Assembly: GCA_947567425.1 (NCBI GenBank)
Contig: CANOLV010000004.1
Span: 1 to 64,000, forward strand
Direction: 5' to 3'
DNA: 64,000 bases
Origin: an uncultured Porphyromonadaceae bacterium
GTDB lineage: Bacteria > Bacteroidota > Bacteroidia > Bacteroidales > Muribaculaceae
Shown: positions 25,118-32,185 of the stretch, piece after piece
Position numbering within the stretch: the stretch's first letter is position 1
Layout of the letters: every line of letters begins with the position of its first letter
Notes under the pieces: model-generated
The model's input: the letters and a program-made list of their open reading frames with translations, nothing else
Databases searched by the model: none
What the model was told of the DNA's origin: nothing
Position numbers and translations under genes: made by a program

Positions 25118-27568
25118 ATGAAGAACATTGCTTTTCATTGCGTGGCTTCCATCGGTATGGCGTGGATGCTTGGCGCATGTTCGGGAGATTCGGTATACCA
25201 AAGGCCATCGGATCCGGTGAAGGAGGTGCCGTTTACCCAGGTGCATATCGATGACAGTTTCTGGGCTCCGCGCATCGAGACTAACCGCACGGTGTCAATA
25301 CCGTCGGCATTCAAGGAATGTGAGAAAAACGGACGGTTTGATAATTTCGCCATTGCCGGCGGCCTGAAAAAGGGTGAGCATCGCGGCGACTTTTCTTTTG
25401 ACGACACCGATCCATACAAGATTATAGAAGGTGCTTCTTACTCGCTTGCGGTAAAGTATGATCCGGACCTTGACGCATATCTTGACAGCGTGATCACGTT
25501 GATAGCCGCGGCCCAGGAGCCTGACGGGTATCTGACCACGTGCGTTACAAATAAGTGCACGCGTCTGTCCGGATGGTGGGGAACTCACCGATGGGAGAAA
25601 ATCAACAGCCATGAACTTTACAATAGCGGACACTTGTATGAGGCTGCTGTGGCACACTATCTGGCTACCGGCAAACGGAGCCTGCTTGACGTGGCTGTCA
25701 GAAACGCCGACCTTGTGTGCGAAGTGTTCGGTCCGGATGAGGGGCAGAAACATGTGCCGTCGGGGCATCCGATAGCCGAGATGGCCCTTGCTAAATTGTA
25801 CAAAGTGACCGGCAATGAGAAATATCTCCGGACGGCAAAGTACTTCGTGGAGGAGGCCGGACGAGGCACCGACGGACACCGCCTGAGCGAGTATTCGCAG
25901 GACCATAAACCGATATTGTCGCAGGATGAAATAGTGGGACATGCGGTGCGTGCCGGATATCTTTTCTCAGGAGTGGCCGACGTGGCCGCGCTGACGGGCG
26001 ACTCCGCTTATTTCGAGGCCATCACCCGCATTTGGGACAATATGGCATCGCGTAAGCTATATATCACCGGTGGAATCGGGTCGCGTGCGCAGGGCGAAGG
26101 ATTCGGACCCGACTATGAGCTTAATAACCATACCGCTTATTGCGAGACATGTGCGGCCATCGCCAATGTCTATTGGAACTACAGAATGTTTCTTGCCACA
26201 GGTGACGCCAAGTATGCCGATGTGTATGAGCGGGCTTTATACAACGGCGTGATTTCGGGCGTCTCGCTCTCCGGCGACCGTTTTTTCTACGACAATCCGC
26301 TTGAATCCATGGGCCAGCATGAGCGTCAGGCTTGGTTCGGATGCGCATGCTGTCCGGGAAATGTCACACGATTTATGGCAAGCGTGCCTACATATATGTA
26401 TGCTACACAGGGCGACGACGTGATGGTCAACCTGTATATCCAGTCGACGGCCGACATACCTACTTCCGGAAATAATGTGCGGATTGACCAGGTCACGGAC
26501 TATCCATGGAAGGGACAGGTGAAGTTTACCGTCACTCCGGAGCGTGAGGATGAATTCGCGCTGCGCTTCCGTATACCCGGATGGTCGGGTGAATCGCCAG
26601 TGCCGACCGACCTTTATTCATTCACGGATGCGGCATCGGGGCCATATACTCTCACCGTCAACGGCGCGAAGGCCGATGTGATGACCGGTGACGGCTATGC
26701 CACTGTGAAGCGCAGATGGAAGGCCGGCGATGAGGTCGAGCTGTCGATTCCGATGGATGTGCGGCGCGTGCGTGCCCATGAGGCAGTGGCCGACGACTGC
26801 GGCAAACTTGCCATCCAGCGCGGCCCGGTGATGTTCTGTCTGGAGGGGCGCGATCAGGCCGACAGCACAGTGTTCGACAAATTTATTCCTGAAGGAACAG
26901 AGTTTACGGCTGAATTCGAGCCTCAGACTCTCAACGGCGTTGTCTCTCTCAAAGGCACTGCCAAGCAACTGCTGACCGACGGCTCGACAAGGGATGTCGA
27001 GGTGAAAGCTATACCATACAGTGTGTGGAACAACCGCGGTGCCGATGAGATGGCCGTATGGATTCCAGCCACTGCCGAGAGGGCAAGAGCTGTTCCGTCG
27101 CCCTCGATAGCCAGCCGCGCACGAATGTATTCAGAACCGACCAATCTGACGTCGGATGCGCCGGCGGCGACATCCAATCTGCAGTGGGCGTGGGGCTACA
27201 ACGACCAGTGGGAACCGGTTTCATCATCCGATACGTCAAAGCCCTACCACTACTGGTGGCTCAGGAGAGGCACGCTTGAAAATGTCTGCTATGAGTTCGA
27301 TTCACCCCAGACGGTAAGCGGTGTGGATGTTTATTGGCTTGATTTCGACCATTATGACGGTAGCTTCCGGGTGCCGGAATCATGGACTCTCTATTATAAG
27401 GACGGAGCCAATCGATGGAAAGAAGTAGAGGCGACGTGTGCCTACGGAGTGGACAAGGACAAGTACAACCGACTCACATTCAGTCCGGTAGAGACCACCG
27501 GACTCAAGATAGTCGCTAAGCTTCAGGAGGGCCAGAGCGGCGGTGTGATCGAATGGAAAGTCATCTGA
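25118..27568 (+). CDS. GH127 beta-L-arabinofuranosidase-like lipoprotein (second copy)
   Basis: 816 residues with a lipoprotein signal (MLGAC, Cys21), unlike the first copy, so it is probably membrane-anchored. Catalytic features are conserved: Glu327 in GEGFG, Glu343 and Cys345 in YCETC, Cys411-Cys412 in CACCPG. A C-terminal discoidin-like domain (about 680-816, ending GVIEWKVI) is shared with copy one. The two proteins are paralogues over their whole length. Different localisation of similar enzymes suggests stepwise removal of arabinofuranose (or a related sugar) on two sides of the envelope, or different linkages; the specificity is not readable here. It follows the beta-barrel gene by 51 bases. 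Confidence 0.88.
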   Translation: MKNIAFHCVASIGMAWMLGACSGDSVYQRPSDPVKEVPFTQVHIDDSFWAPRIETNRTVSIPSAFKECEKNGRFDNFAIAGGLKKGEHRGDFSFDDTDPYKIIEGASYSLAVKYDPDLDAYLDSVITLIAAAQEPDGYLTTCVTNKCTRLSGWWGTHRWEKINSHELYNSGHLYEAAVAHYLATGKRSLLDVAVRNADLVCEVFGPDEGQKHVPSGHPIAEMALAKLYKVTGNEKYLRTAKYFVEEAGRGTDGHRLSEYSQDHKPILSQDEIVGHAVRAGYLFSGVADVAALTGDSAYFEAITRIWDNMASRKLYITGGIGSRAQGEGFGPDYELNNHTAYCETCAAIANVYWNYRMFLATGDAKYADVYERALYNGVISGVSLSGDRFFYDNPLESMGQHERQAWFGCACCPGNVTRFMASVPTYMYATQGDDVMVNLYIQSTADIPTSGNNVRIDQVTDYPWKGQVKFTVTPEREDEFALRFRIPGWSGESPVPTDLYSFTDAASGPYTLTVNGAKADVMTGDGYATVKRRWKAGDEVELSIPMDVRRVRAHEAVADDCGKLAIQRGPVMFCLEGRDQADSTVFDKFIPEGTEFTAEFEPQTLNGVVSLKGTAKQLLTDGSTRDVEVKAIPYSVWNNRGADEMAVWIPATAERARAVPSPSIASRARMYSEPTNLTSDAPAATSNLQWAWGYNDQWEPVSSSDTSKPYHYWWLRRGTLENVCYEFDSPQTVSGVDVYWLDFDHYDGSFRVPESWTLYYKDGANRWKEVEATCAYGVDKDKYNRLTFSPVETTGLKIVAKLQEGQSGGVIEWKVI

Positions 27569-27630
27569 TACGCAGTTTGTTTCAGAATGTTATTTTATGC
27601 ATTTCTGCGCTGTATTTCATTAATTCTGGC

Positions 27631-27638
27631 TATCTTTG
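27631..27638 (+). promoter_or_regulatory. -7 element TATCTTTG upstream of dCMP deaminase
   Basis: An exact TAnnTTTG match 38 bases before the ATG at 27677; no clear -33 element. It separates the deaminase from the glycoside hydrolase cluster. Confidence 0.55.
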
Positions 27639-27676
27639 CCGACAATAAATGCATTTATACTGAGATTGTCTGAAAA

Positions 27677-28108
27677 ATGGAGCAACTCGACAAACAAATA
27701 GTGCTCGACAAAAGGTATCTGCGTATGGCGCGCATCTGGGCTGAGAATTCATATTGCATACGTAGAAAAGTCGGTGCCATATTAGTCAAGGACCAGATGA
27801 TTATATCCGACGGCTACAACGGCACTCCCGCCGGATTTGAGAATGTGTGCGAGGATGAGTCCGGAGCCACCAAGGCATACGTGCTTCACGCAGAGGCTAA
27901 TGCCATTACGAAAGTGGCCCGCAGCAGCAATTCGAGCGACGGATCCACGCTTTATGTCACTGCTTCTCCCTGCGTGGAGTGCAGCAAGCTGATCATCCAG
28001 GCCGGAATCAAGCGGGTGGTGTACAACGAAGCCTACCGCATAGCCGACGGTCTTGATCTTCTGGCCAGGGCGGGAGTGGTGTGCGAGCATATTCCTGACA
28101 TCGACTGA
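27677..28108 (+). CDS. Deoxycytidylate deaminase family protein
   Basis: 143 residues with the zinc deaminase motifs HAEANAI (His ligand and catalytic Glu) and PCVECSKLI (two Cys ligands), plus the N-terminal MARIWAENSYCIRRKVGAI and DGYNGTPAGF patterns of dCMP deaminases. The enzyme converts dCMP to dUMP for thymidylate synthesis, or belongs to the related ComEB group; dCMP deaminase is the better guess. Full length. It has its own promoter, and the S41 protease gene follows after about 50 bases. Confidence 0.9.
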   Translation: MEQLDKQIVLDKRYLRMARIWAENSYCIRRKVGAILVKDQMIISDGYNGTPAGFENVCEDESGATKAYVLHAEANAITKVARSSNSSDGSTLYVTASPCVECSKLIIQAGIKRVVYNEAYRIADGLDLLARAGVVCEHIPDID

Positions 28109-28159
28109 GACGCTCTCCCTCGTCCCATATTATATGAATAAAAGCTATTGTCAAAAATA

Positions 28160-29806
28160 ATGAAATCTGCAAAAAATCCGGTCGTATGGCTCCCGCTGAT
28201 AATCGCGGTGTCGGTTGCCGCGGGAATATGGGTCGGAATTGAATTCGGGGGGCGGCGGAATGTATCGGCCGCCCATCAGAAGTTTTCCGACATACTGAGT
28301 CTGATAAATAATGAGTATGTCGACGAGGTTAACCTCGATTCAATCATCGAGACCACATTGCCCGACCTGCTTTCAAACCTTGATCCTCATTCTGTCTATA
28401 TCCCTGCTTCGGCCCTGCAAGCTGTCAACGAAGATCTTGACGGATCGTTCAGCGGGATAGGAATTTCATTCACTATGTTTACCGACACGGCTACGGTCAA
28501 TGAGGTCATTCCCGGCGGCCCGTCGGAAAAGGCCGGACTTATGCCCGGCGACCGCATAGTGACGGTCGACGACTCCGTGGTGGCCGGTGTGGAGATCCCT
28601 GACCGCGACCTTGTGAAGATGCTTCGCGGCGACAAAGGCACTGTGGTGAAGCTTGGAGTCAAAAGAGCCACGAGCAAGAAGCTGCTTAATTTTGATGTGG
28701 TCCGCGGCGACATCCCGGTCAACACCGTTGACGCGGCATACATGATATCGGACGATACCGGATTTCTGAAAGTAAATAAGTTCGGCCGCACCACATACAA
28801 TGAATTCCTCACGGGCATGACCAAATTGATGAACCAGGGCGCCAAGCGGTTCATAGTGGATCTGCGCGGTAACACCGGCGGATTCATGGAGATGGCCATA
28901 CTTATGGCCAACGAGTTACTGCCTGCCCACTCTCCGATCGTGTTTCCCCGCGGCCGCAACGAGATGGACAATTCGTCGATGTTCAGCGACGGCACCGGAT
29001 CTTTCCGTGATGCCGAGCTGGTAGTGCTTCTCGACGAGTATTCCGCGAGTGCCAGCGAGATATTCGCCGGAGCCATGCAGGACAATGACCGTGCCCTTAT
29101 CGTGGGCCGCCGGTCGTTCGGCAAAGGGCTGGTACAGCGCCAGACCACTATGCCCGACAGCAGTGCCGTGCGCCTGACAGTGTCGCGCTACTATACGCCT
29201 TCCGGACGCTGCATCCAGAAAGATTACGAACTCGGCAAGCGCGGGGATTATGATAAGGATATACTTAACCGCTATGACCATGGCGAATTTTACGATTCCG
29301 ACAGCATAAAGTTCAACACGGACCTTGAATACCTTACTGCCGGCGGACGTAAAGTCTATGGCGGCGGAGGCATAATGCCCGACGTGTTCGTGCCTAACGA
29401 CACTTCCGGCATCACGAGCTATTATATTAATGTACTGAATGCCGGACTTATACAGAAATTCGCTTTTGAATACAGCGACCGCAACCGCGCGTCACTGTCG
29501 AAAGCTGCCGACATGAAGCAGTTTCTCTCATTGCTCCCCTCCGACGACGAACTGCTGCAGCAGTTCGTGAGCTATGCCGCGCAGAAGGGCATACCGGCCA
29601 GATGGTACTACATCAACATTTCCCACAAGTTGATTGTTAACTATCTGAAGGCACTTATCACAAGCGATATTCTCGGACGTGAGTATTACTATCAGGTCAT
29701 AGGCTCTGACGACGCCACCATCAAACGTGCATTGGAGGAGATGAGACGGGGCAATGCTTCCGTGCCGGTCATGTCGGGTCGGGATACTGTGCCTGCCGCA
29801 CTCTAA
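28160..29806 (+). CDS. S41 C-terminal processing peptidase (Ctp-like)
   Basis: 548 residues from ATG 28160 (a TTG four codons upstream is less likely). There is an N-terminal membrane anchor (VVWLPLIIAVSVAAGIWVG), then a PDZ domain (about 85-165; GGPSEKAGLMPGDRIVTVDD). The S41 protease core carries FIVDLRGNTGGF, the catalytic Ser in EYSASASEIFAGAMQD and the Lys in RRSFGKGLVQ, a Ser-Lys dyad. Such enzymes cleave C-termini of periplasmic or lipoprotein substrates and tune wall hydrolases. The C-terminal 170 residues form the extension typical of Bacteroidetes members. The 5-formyl-THF cyclo-ligase gene starts 11 bases after the stop. Confidence 0.9.
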   Translation: MKSAKNPVVWLPLIIAVSVAAGIWVGIEFGGRRNVSAAHQKFSDILSLINNEYVDEVNLDSIIETTLPDLLSNLDPHSVYIPASALQAVNEDLDGSFSGIGISFTMFTDTATVNEVIPGGPSEKAGLMPGDRIVTVDDSVVAGVEIPDRDLVKMLRGDKGTVVKLGVKRATSKKLLNFDVVRGDIPVNTVDAAYMISDDTGFLKVNKFGRTTYNEFLTGMTKLMNQGAKRFIVDLRGNTGGFMEMAILMANELLPAHSPIVFPRGRNEMDNSSMFSDGTGSFRDAELVVLLDEYSASASEIFAGAMQDNDRALIVGRRSFGKGLVQRQTTMPDSSAVRLTVSRYYTPSGRCIQKDYELGKRGDYDKDILNRYDHGEFYDSDSIKFNTDLEYLTAGGRKVYGGGGIMPDVFVPNDTSGITSYYINVLNAGLIQKFAFEYSDRNRASLSKAADMKQFLSLLPSDDELLQQFVSYAAQKGIPARWYYINISHKLIVNYLKALITSDILGREYYYQVIGSDDATIKRALEEMRRGNASVPVMSGRDTVPAAL

Positions 29807-29817
29807 TCTGCTCTGAT

Positions 29818-30375
29818 ATGAAAAAGGATGACATACGTAGCCGTGTAAAGGCTTATAAAGCTTTATTGTCCGCCGCCGAGCGCCGTGAAGCGGCCGCTTC
29901 GGTGTTTGCGATGCTTGAACGTACCGCAGCTTTTATGCTGGCCGACCGGATTCTGCTCTACCATTCGCTGCCTGACGAGCTGTCGACCATAGAGTTTATC
30001 GACAAATGGCATGACCGCAAGCACTTTTTCCTGCCCAGGGTCAACGGCGTCAACCTTGAGATACTGCCATACGATAAGAGCCGGCTGCAGTACGGCGCGT
30101 TTCACATCGAGGAGCCGGCGGGCGACGATGTGCGCGATGTGGCCGAGATCGAGTTGGTGGTGGTGCCGGCTGTGGCATACGACCGTGCCGGCAACCGCGT
30201 AGGGCGCGGACGTGGCTATTACGACCGGCTTCTGGCATCGACAAAAGCAGTCAAAATAGGCGTCGGCTACGACTTCCAGCTTGTCGACGAGGTAGACGCC
30301 GAACCGCATGATATACCCGTGGATATTGTCATCACTCAATCGGAGGTGGTGCATGTCCGGTCAATAAAAAAGTAA
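29818..30375 (+). CDS. 5-formyltetrahydrofolate cyclo-ligase
   Basis: 185 residues, normal length. Motifs include the N-terminal KKDDIRSRVKAYKALLS, the central LPRVNG, and the ATP/folate signature VVPAVAYDRAGNRVGRGRGYYD. The enzyme uses ATP to convert 5-formyl-THF to 5,10-methenyl-THF in the cytoplasm, recycling the storage form of folate. It lies between the S41 protease (11-base gap) and the hemerythrin-like gene (2-base gap), so all are likely co-transcribed. Confidence 0.93.
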   Translation: MKKDDIRSRVKAYKALLSAAERREAAASVFAMLERTAAFMLADRILLYHSLPDELSTIEFIDKWHDRKHFFLPRVNGVNLEILPYDKSRLQYGAFHIEEPAGDDVRDVAEIELVVVPAVAYDRAGNRVGRGRGYYDRLLASTKAVKIGVGYDFQLVDEVDAEPHDIPVDIVITQSEVVHVRSIKK

Positions 30376-30377
30376 AT

Positions 30378-31043
30378 ATGCCTCTCATTAACCCCGACAC
30401 ACGTCTATGCGATGTCGTCAGGCAGGAGCCGTCGGTGATCCCTGTCATAAACCGCTTCGGGATAAATCTCGGAGTAGGGGACTTCTCCGTGCATGCAGTA
30501 TGCGGCTCGCACGGCATCGACGAGGACTTCTTTCTGGCCATACTCAACACGTTTATCAACGAAAATTATTTTCCGGAAAAGACACTTAAGTCATTCAATG
30601 TCGACGAGCTTCTCGGCTATATGGTGAAGGCCAATGCCTACTATTCGCATTTCCAGTTGCCGAACATAGAGCGGCACTTCAATCTGCTGCTTAAAAGCAC
30701 CCGCGACGAGAATAACAACCTGGGCCACATGCTCCGGTTTTTCGAGGGGCTGAAGAAGGATCTGCTCGACCGTATAGCGTTTGACAACGACATACTCTTC
30801 CCGTCGATAGCGTCGGGGAGCGAATGCGTGTCGGAGCGGTCGGCTCTCGGACTCGACATGATGATCGAGGACAAGCTCGGCGACCTGATGAGCATGTTTG
30901 TCAAGCATCTTGCCGGACTCTACGACCAGAATCTCTGCTACGGAGTGGTGGTGGCCATTCTGACTCTGGAGAAGGACATACGCCAGAACAACCGTATACG
31001 CCGTTATATCCTGTTGCCTTTGGCTTCGTTCAAAACTTCCTGA
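30378..31043 (+). CDS. Hemerythrin-like (RIC/YtfE-related) protein
   Basis: 221 residues. The N-terminal part (about 8-60, VIPVINRFGINLGVG, AVCGSHGID) resembles the DUF542 domain found ahead of hemerythrin domains in di-iron repair proteins (ScdA, YtfE, RIC). The rest is helical with HFQLPNIERHF and NLGHMLRFF, matching part of the metal-binding His pattern; later ligands are not all clear (FDNDILFPS where RIC proteins have a Glu before LFP). It may repair iron-sulphur centres or sense oxygen or nitric oxide. The LuxR-type regulator gene starts 2 bases after its stop, a pairing that suggests redox-linked control. Confidence 0.7.
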   Translation: MPLINPDTRLCDVVRQEPSVIPVINRFGINLGVGDFSVHAVCGSHGIDEDFFLAILNTFINENYFPEKTLKSFNVDELLGYMVKANAYYSHFQLPNIERHFNLLLKSTRDENNNLGHMLRFFEGLKKDLLDRIAFDNDILFPSIASGSECVSERSALGLDMMIEDKLGDLMSMFVKHLAGLYDQNLCYGVVVAILTLEKDIRQNNRIRRYILLPLASFKTS

Positions 31044-31045
31044 GC

Positions 31046-31579
31046 ATGAATGTGACCCTTGTCATCGACGATGTAGCCCGTGCGCTTGGTCTGAAATATA
31101 TATTTAATGAGTATTTCGACATTCAGGTGGTCTGTATGGCCGACGTCGCATCGGTGGAGAGTGCCGACGATGCGGCCGCGCTCTATGTCACCACCGCCGA
31201 CAAGTTTTGCCGGTATTCCGATTTTTTCATTCCCCGGCGTGGCCGCACCATGGTCATAGGCGACGGCGACGATATGCTTGACCTGCGCCAGACAGAGACC
31301 GGTCTGGTCGAGCAGCTGAGGGGCAGAATCGAGTCCCACCGTAGGAAGTCGCATGGCGGCGGAGTGCCTGAGCTGTCGCAGAGGGAGGTCGATGTGTTGC
31401 GGCTCGTGGCCATGGGTTATATTAATAAGGAGATAGCCGACATGCTCGACATAAGCTTCAATACGGTGCTGTCGCACCGAAAGAATATCACCGCCAAGCT
31501 CGGCATAAGGAGTGTCAGCGGACTCGGTGTCTATGCGTTGATGAACGGAATAGTGGCGGAGTCCGACCTTAACCGTTAA
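31046..31579 (+). CDS. LuxR-family DNA-binding regulator with degenerate receiver-like N-terminus
   Basis: 177 residues from ATG 31046. The C-terminal LuxR domain (about 108-165) is clear: LSQREVDVLRLVAMGYINKEIADMLDISFNTVLSHRKNITAKLG. The N-terminal 100 residues resemble a small alpha/beta receiver fold but lack the acidic pocket and phospho-acceptor Asp, so it is not a standard response regulator. A longer in-frame extension upstream overlaps the hemerythrin-like gene and is rejected. The 2-base spacing to that gene suggests a functional pair. Targets are unknown. Confidence 0.82.
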   Translation: MNVTLVIDDVARALGLKYIFNEYFDIQVVCMADVASVESADDAAALYVTTADKFCRYSDFFIPRRGRTMVIGDGDDMLDLRQTETGLVEQLRGRIESHRRKSHGGGVPELSQREVDVLRLVAMGYINKEIADMLDISFNTVLSHRKNITAKLGIRSVSGLGVYALMNGIVAESDLNR

Positions 31580-31659
31580 GAGCCGATGGCCGCAGGGCCG
31601 GGTTATTGGGCTTGATAGCTGTGCTCAGAGTTAAAATGTGTTAAAAATATTGAGCTATG
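31580..31659. other. Intergenic spacer after the LuxR gene
   Basis: Eighty bases with no gene and no obvious hairpin-T terminator; it leads directly into the promoter of the small RNA candidate. The first good terminator downstream is that of the small RNA. Confidence 0.4.
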
Positions 31660-31690
31660 TTTGGCCGTCATGCATAAATTTGTATATTTG
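31660..31690 (+). promoter_or_regulatory. Consensus promoter of the small RNA candidate
   Basis: TTTG (31660-31663), a 19-base spacer, TATATTTG (31683-31690): a perfect Bacteroidetes promoter with no ORF behind it. Confidence 0.8.
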
Positions 31691-31695
31691 CAAAA

Positions 31696-31779
31696 CAAAT
31701 CGGATGCCAGGGGAAACGTTATCCTGTTTCGAAATATCGAATCGGCATCCGGCGACATCCGTTACCGGATCGTTTTTTT
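31696..31779 (+). ncRNA. Candidate small RNA (about 84 nt) with own promoter and terminator
   Basis: Downstream of the consensus promoter, cggatgcc (31701-31708) pairs perfectly with ggcatccg (31744-31751). Inside are two smaller stems (cagg/cctg, about 31708-31725, and ttcg/cgaa, about 31727-31740), giving a three-way junction. A terminator follows: atccg-ttac-cggat (31757-31770) and seven T (31773-31779). There is no ORF of useful length and the next gene starts 400 bases away with its own promoter. I cannot name a known RNA family. Ends are estimates from the promoter and T-run. Confidence 0.6.
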
Positions 31780-32125
31780 CTCTACAAGCAACAACAAATA
31801 AGTGAATCATAGGTTAGAAATCCGGCCGCGCGAGAGCGTATCCGGATTTTGTTTTTTTGTAGGTTGAGATAGCCGTAGGTCGCAGTGGGTATGCCGCTGT
31901 AGCCTACGGCACCTTGTTTGCCCCGTTTTATATAAAATGTACTGCTTGGGCCGCGGGGGTGGGCAGAAATATTGCACGTCGTGTACTGAAATGTTAAAAA
32001 AGCTTTTTGCGATGGCAAAAAGTGTCACAAAAATCGTTTTTAAAGAATTTGTGTCAGCAAAAGTGATGATATTTAAAAGTTATGTGTTAAAACGGAAAAA
32101 TATCATCTTTTTAGGCGTGTGTTAA
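31780..32125. other. Gene-free spacer with a second terminator-like hairpin and a repeat-like hairpin
   Basis: About 350 bases. aaatccgg/ccggattt (31818-31825 with 31842-31849) followed by seven T (31852-31858) is a second terminator. gccgtagg/cctacggc (31872-31879 with 31903-31910) is a hairpin carrying the gccgtaggc motif also seen in repeats A and B. Short open frames on both strands have no coding character. The rest is AT-rich and leads to the M6 protease promoter. Confidence 0.55.
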
Positions 32126-32157
32126 TTTGTATATTTTAATACGTTTGTGTATATTTG
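32126..32157 (+). promoter_or_regulatory. Consensus promoter of the M6 protease gene
   Basis: TTTG (32126-32129), 20 bases, TATATTTG (32150-32157). The ATG at 32186 lies about 28 bases downstream; an in-frame GTG at 32147 lies before the -7 element and cannot be the start. Confidence 0.8.
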
Positions 32158-32185
32158 CAGAATATTACATGACATATTGAAGTTA

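Noticed and set aside
28148..28162. TTG start for the S41 protease
   Set aside because: An ATG four codons downstream is in frame and gives the same protein; the TTG adds nothing recognisable.
30824..31045. 74-residue N-terminal extension of the LuxR regulator
   Set aside because: It overlaps the hemerythrin-like gene in another frame and is low-complexity Arg/Gly-rich, typical of a shadow.
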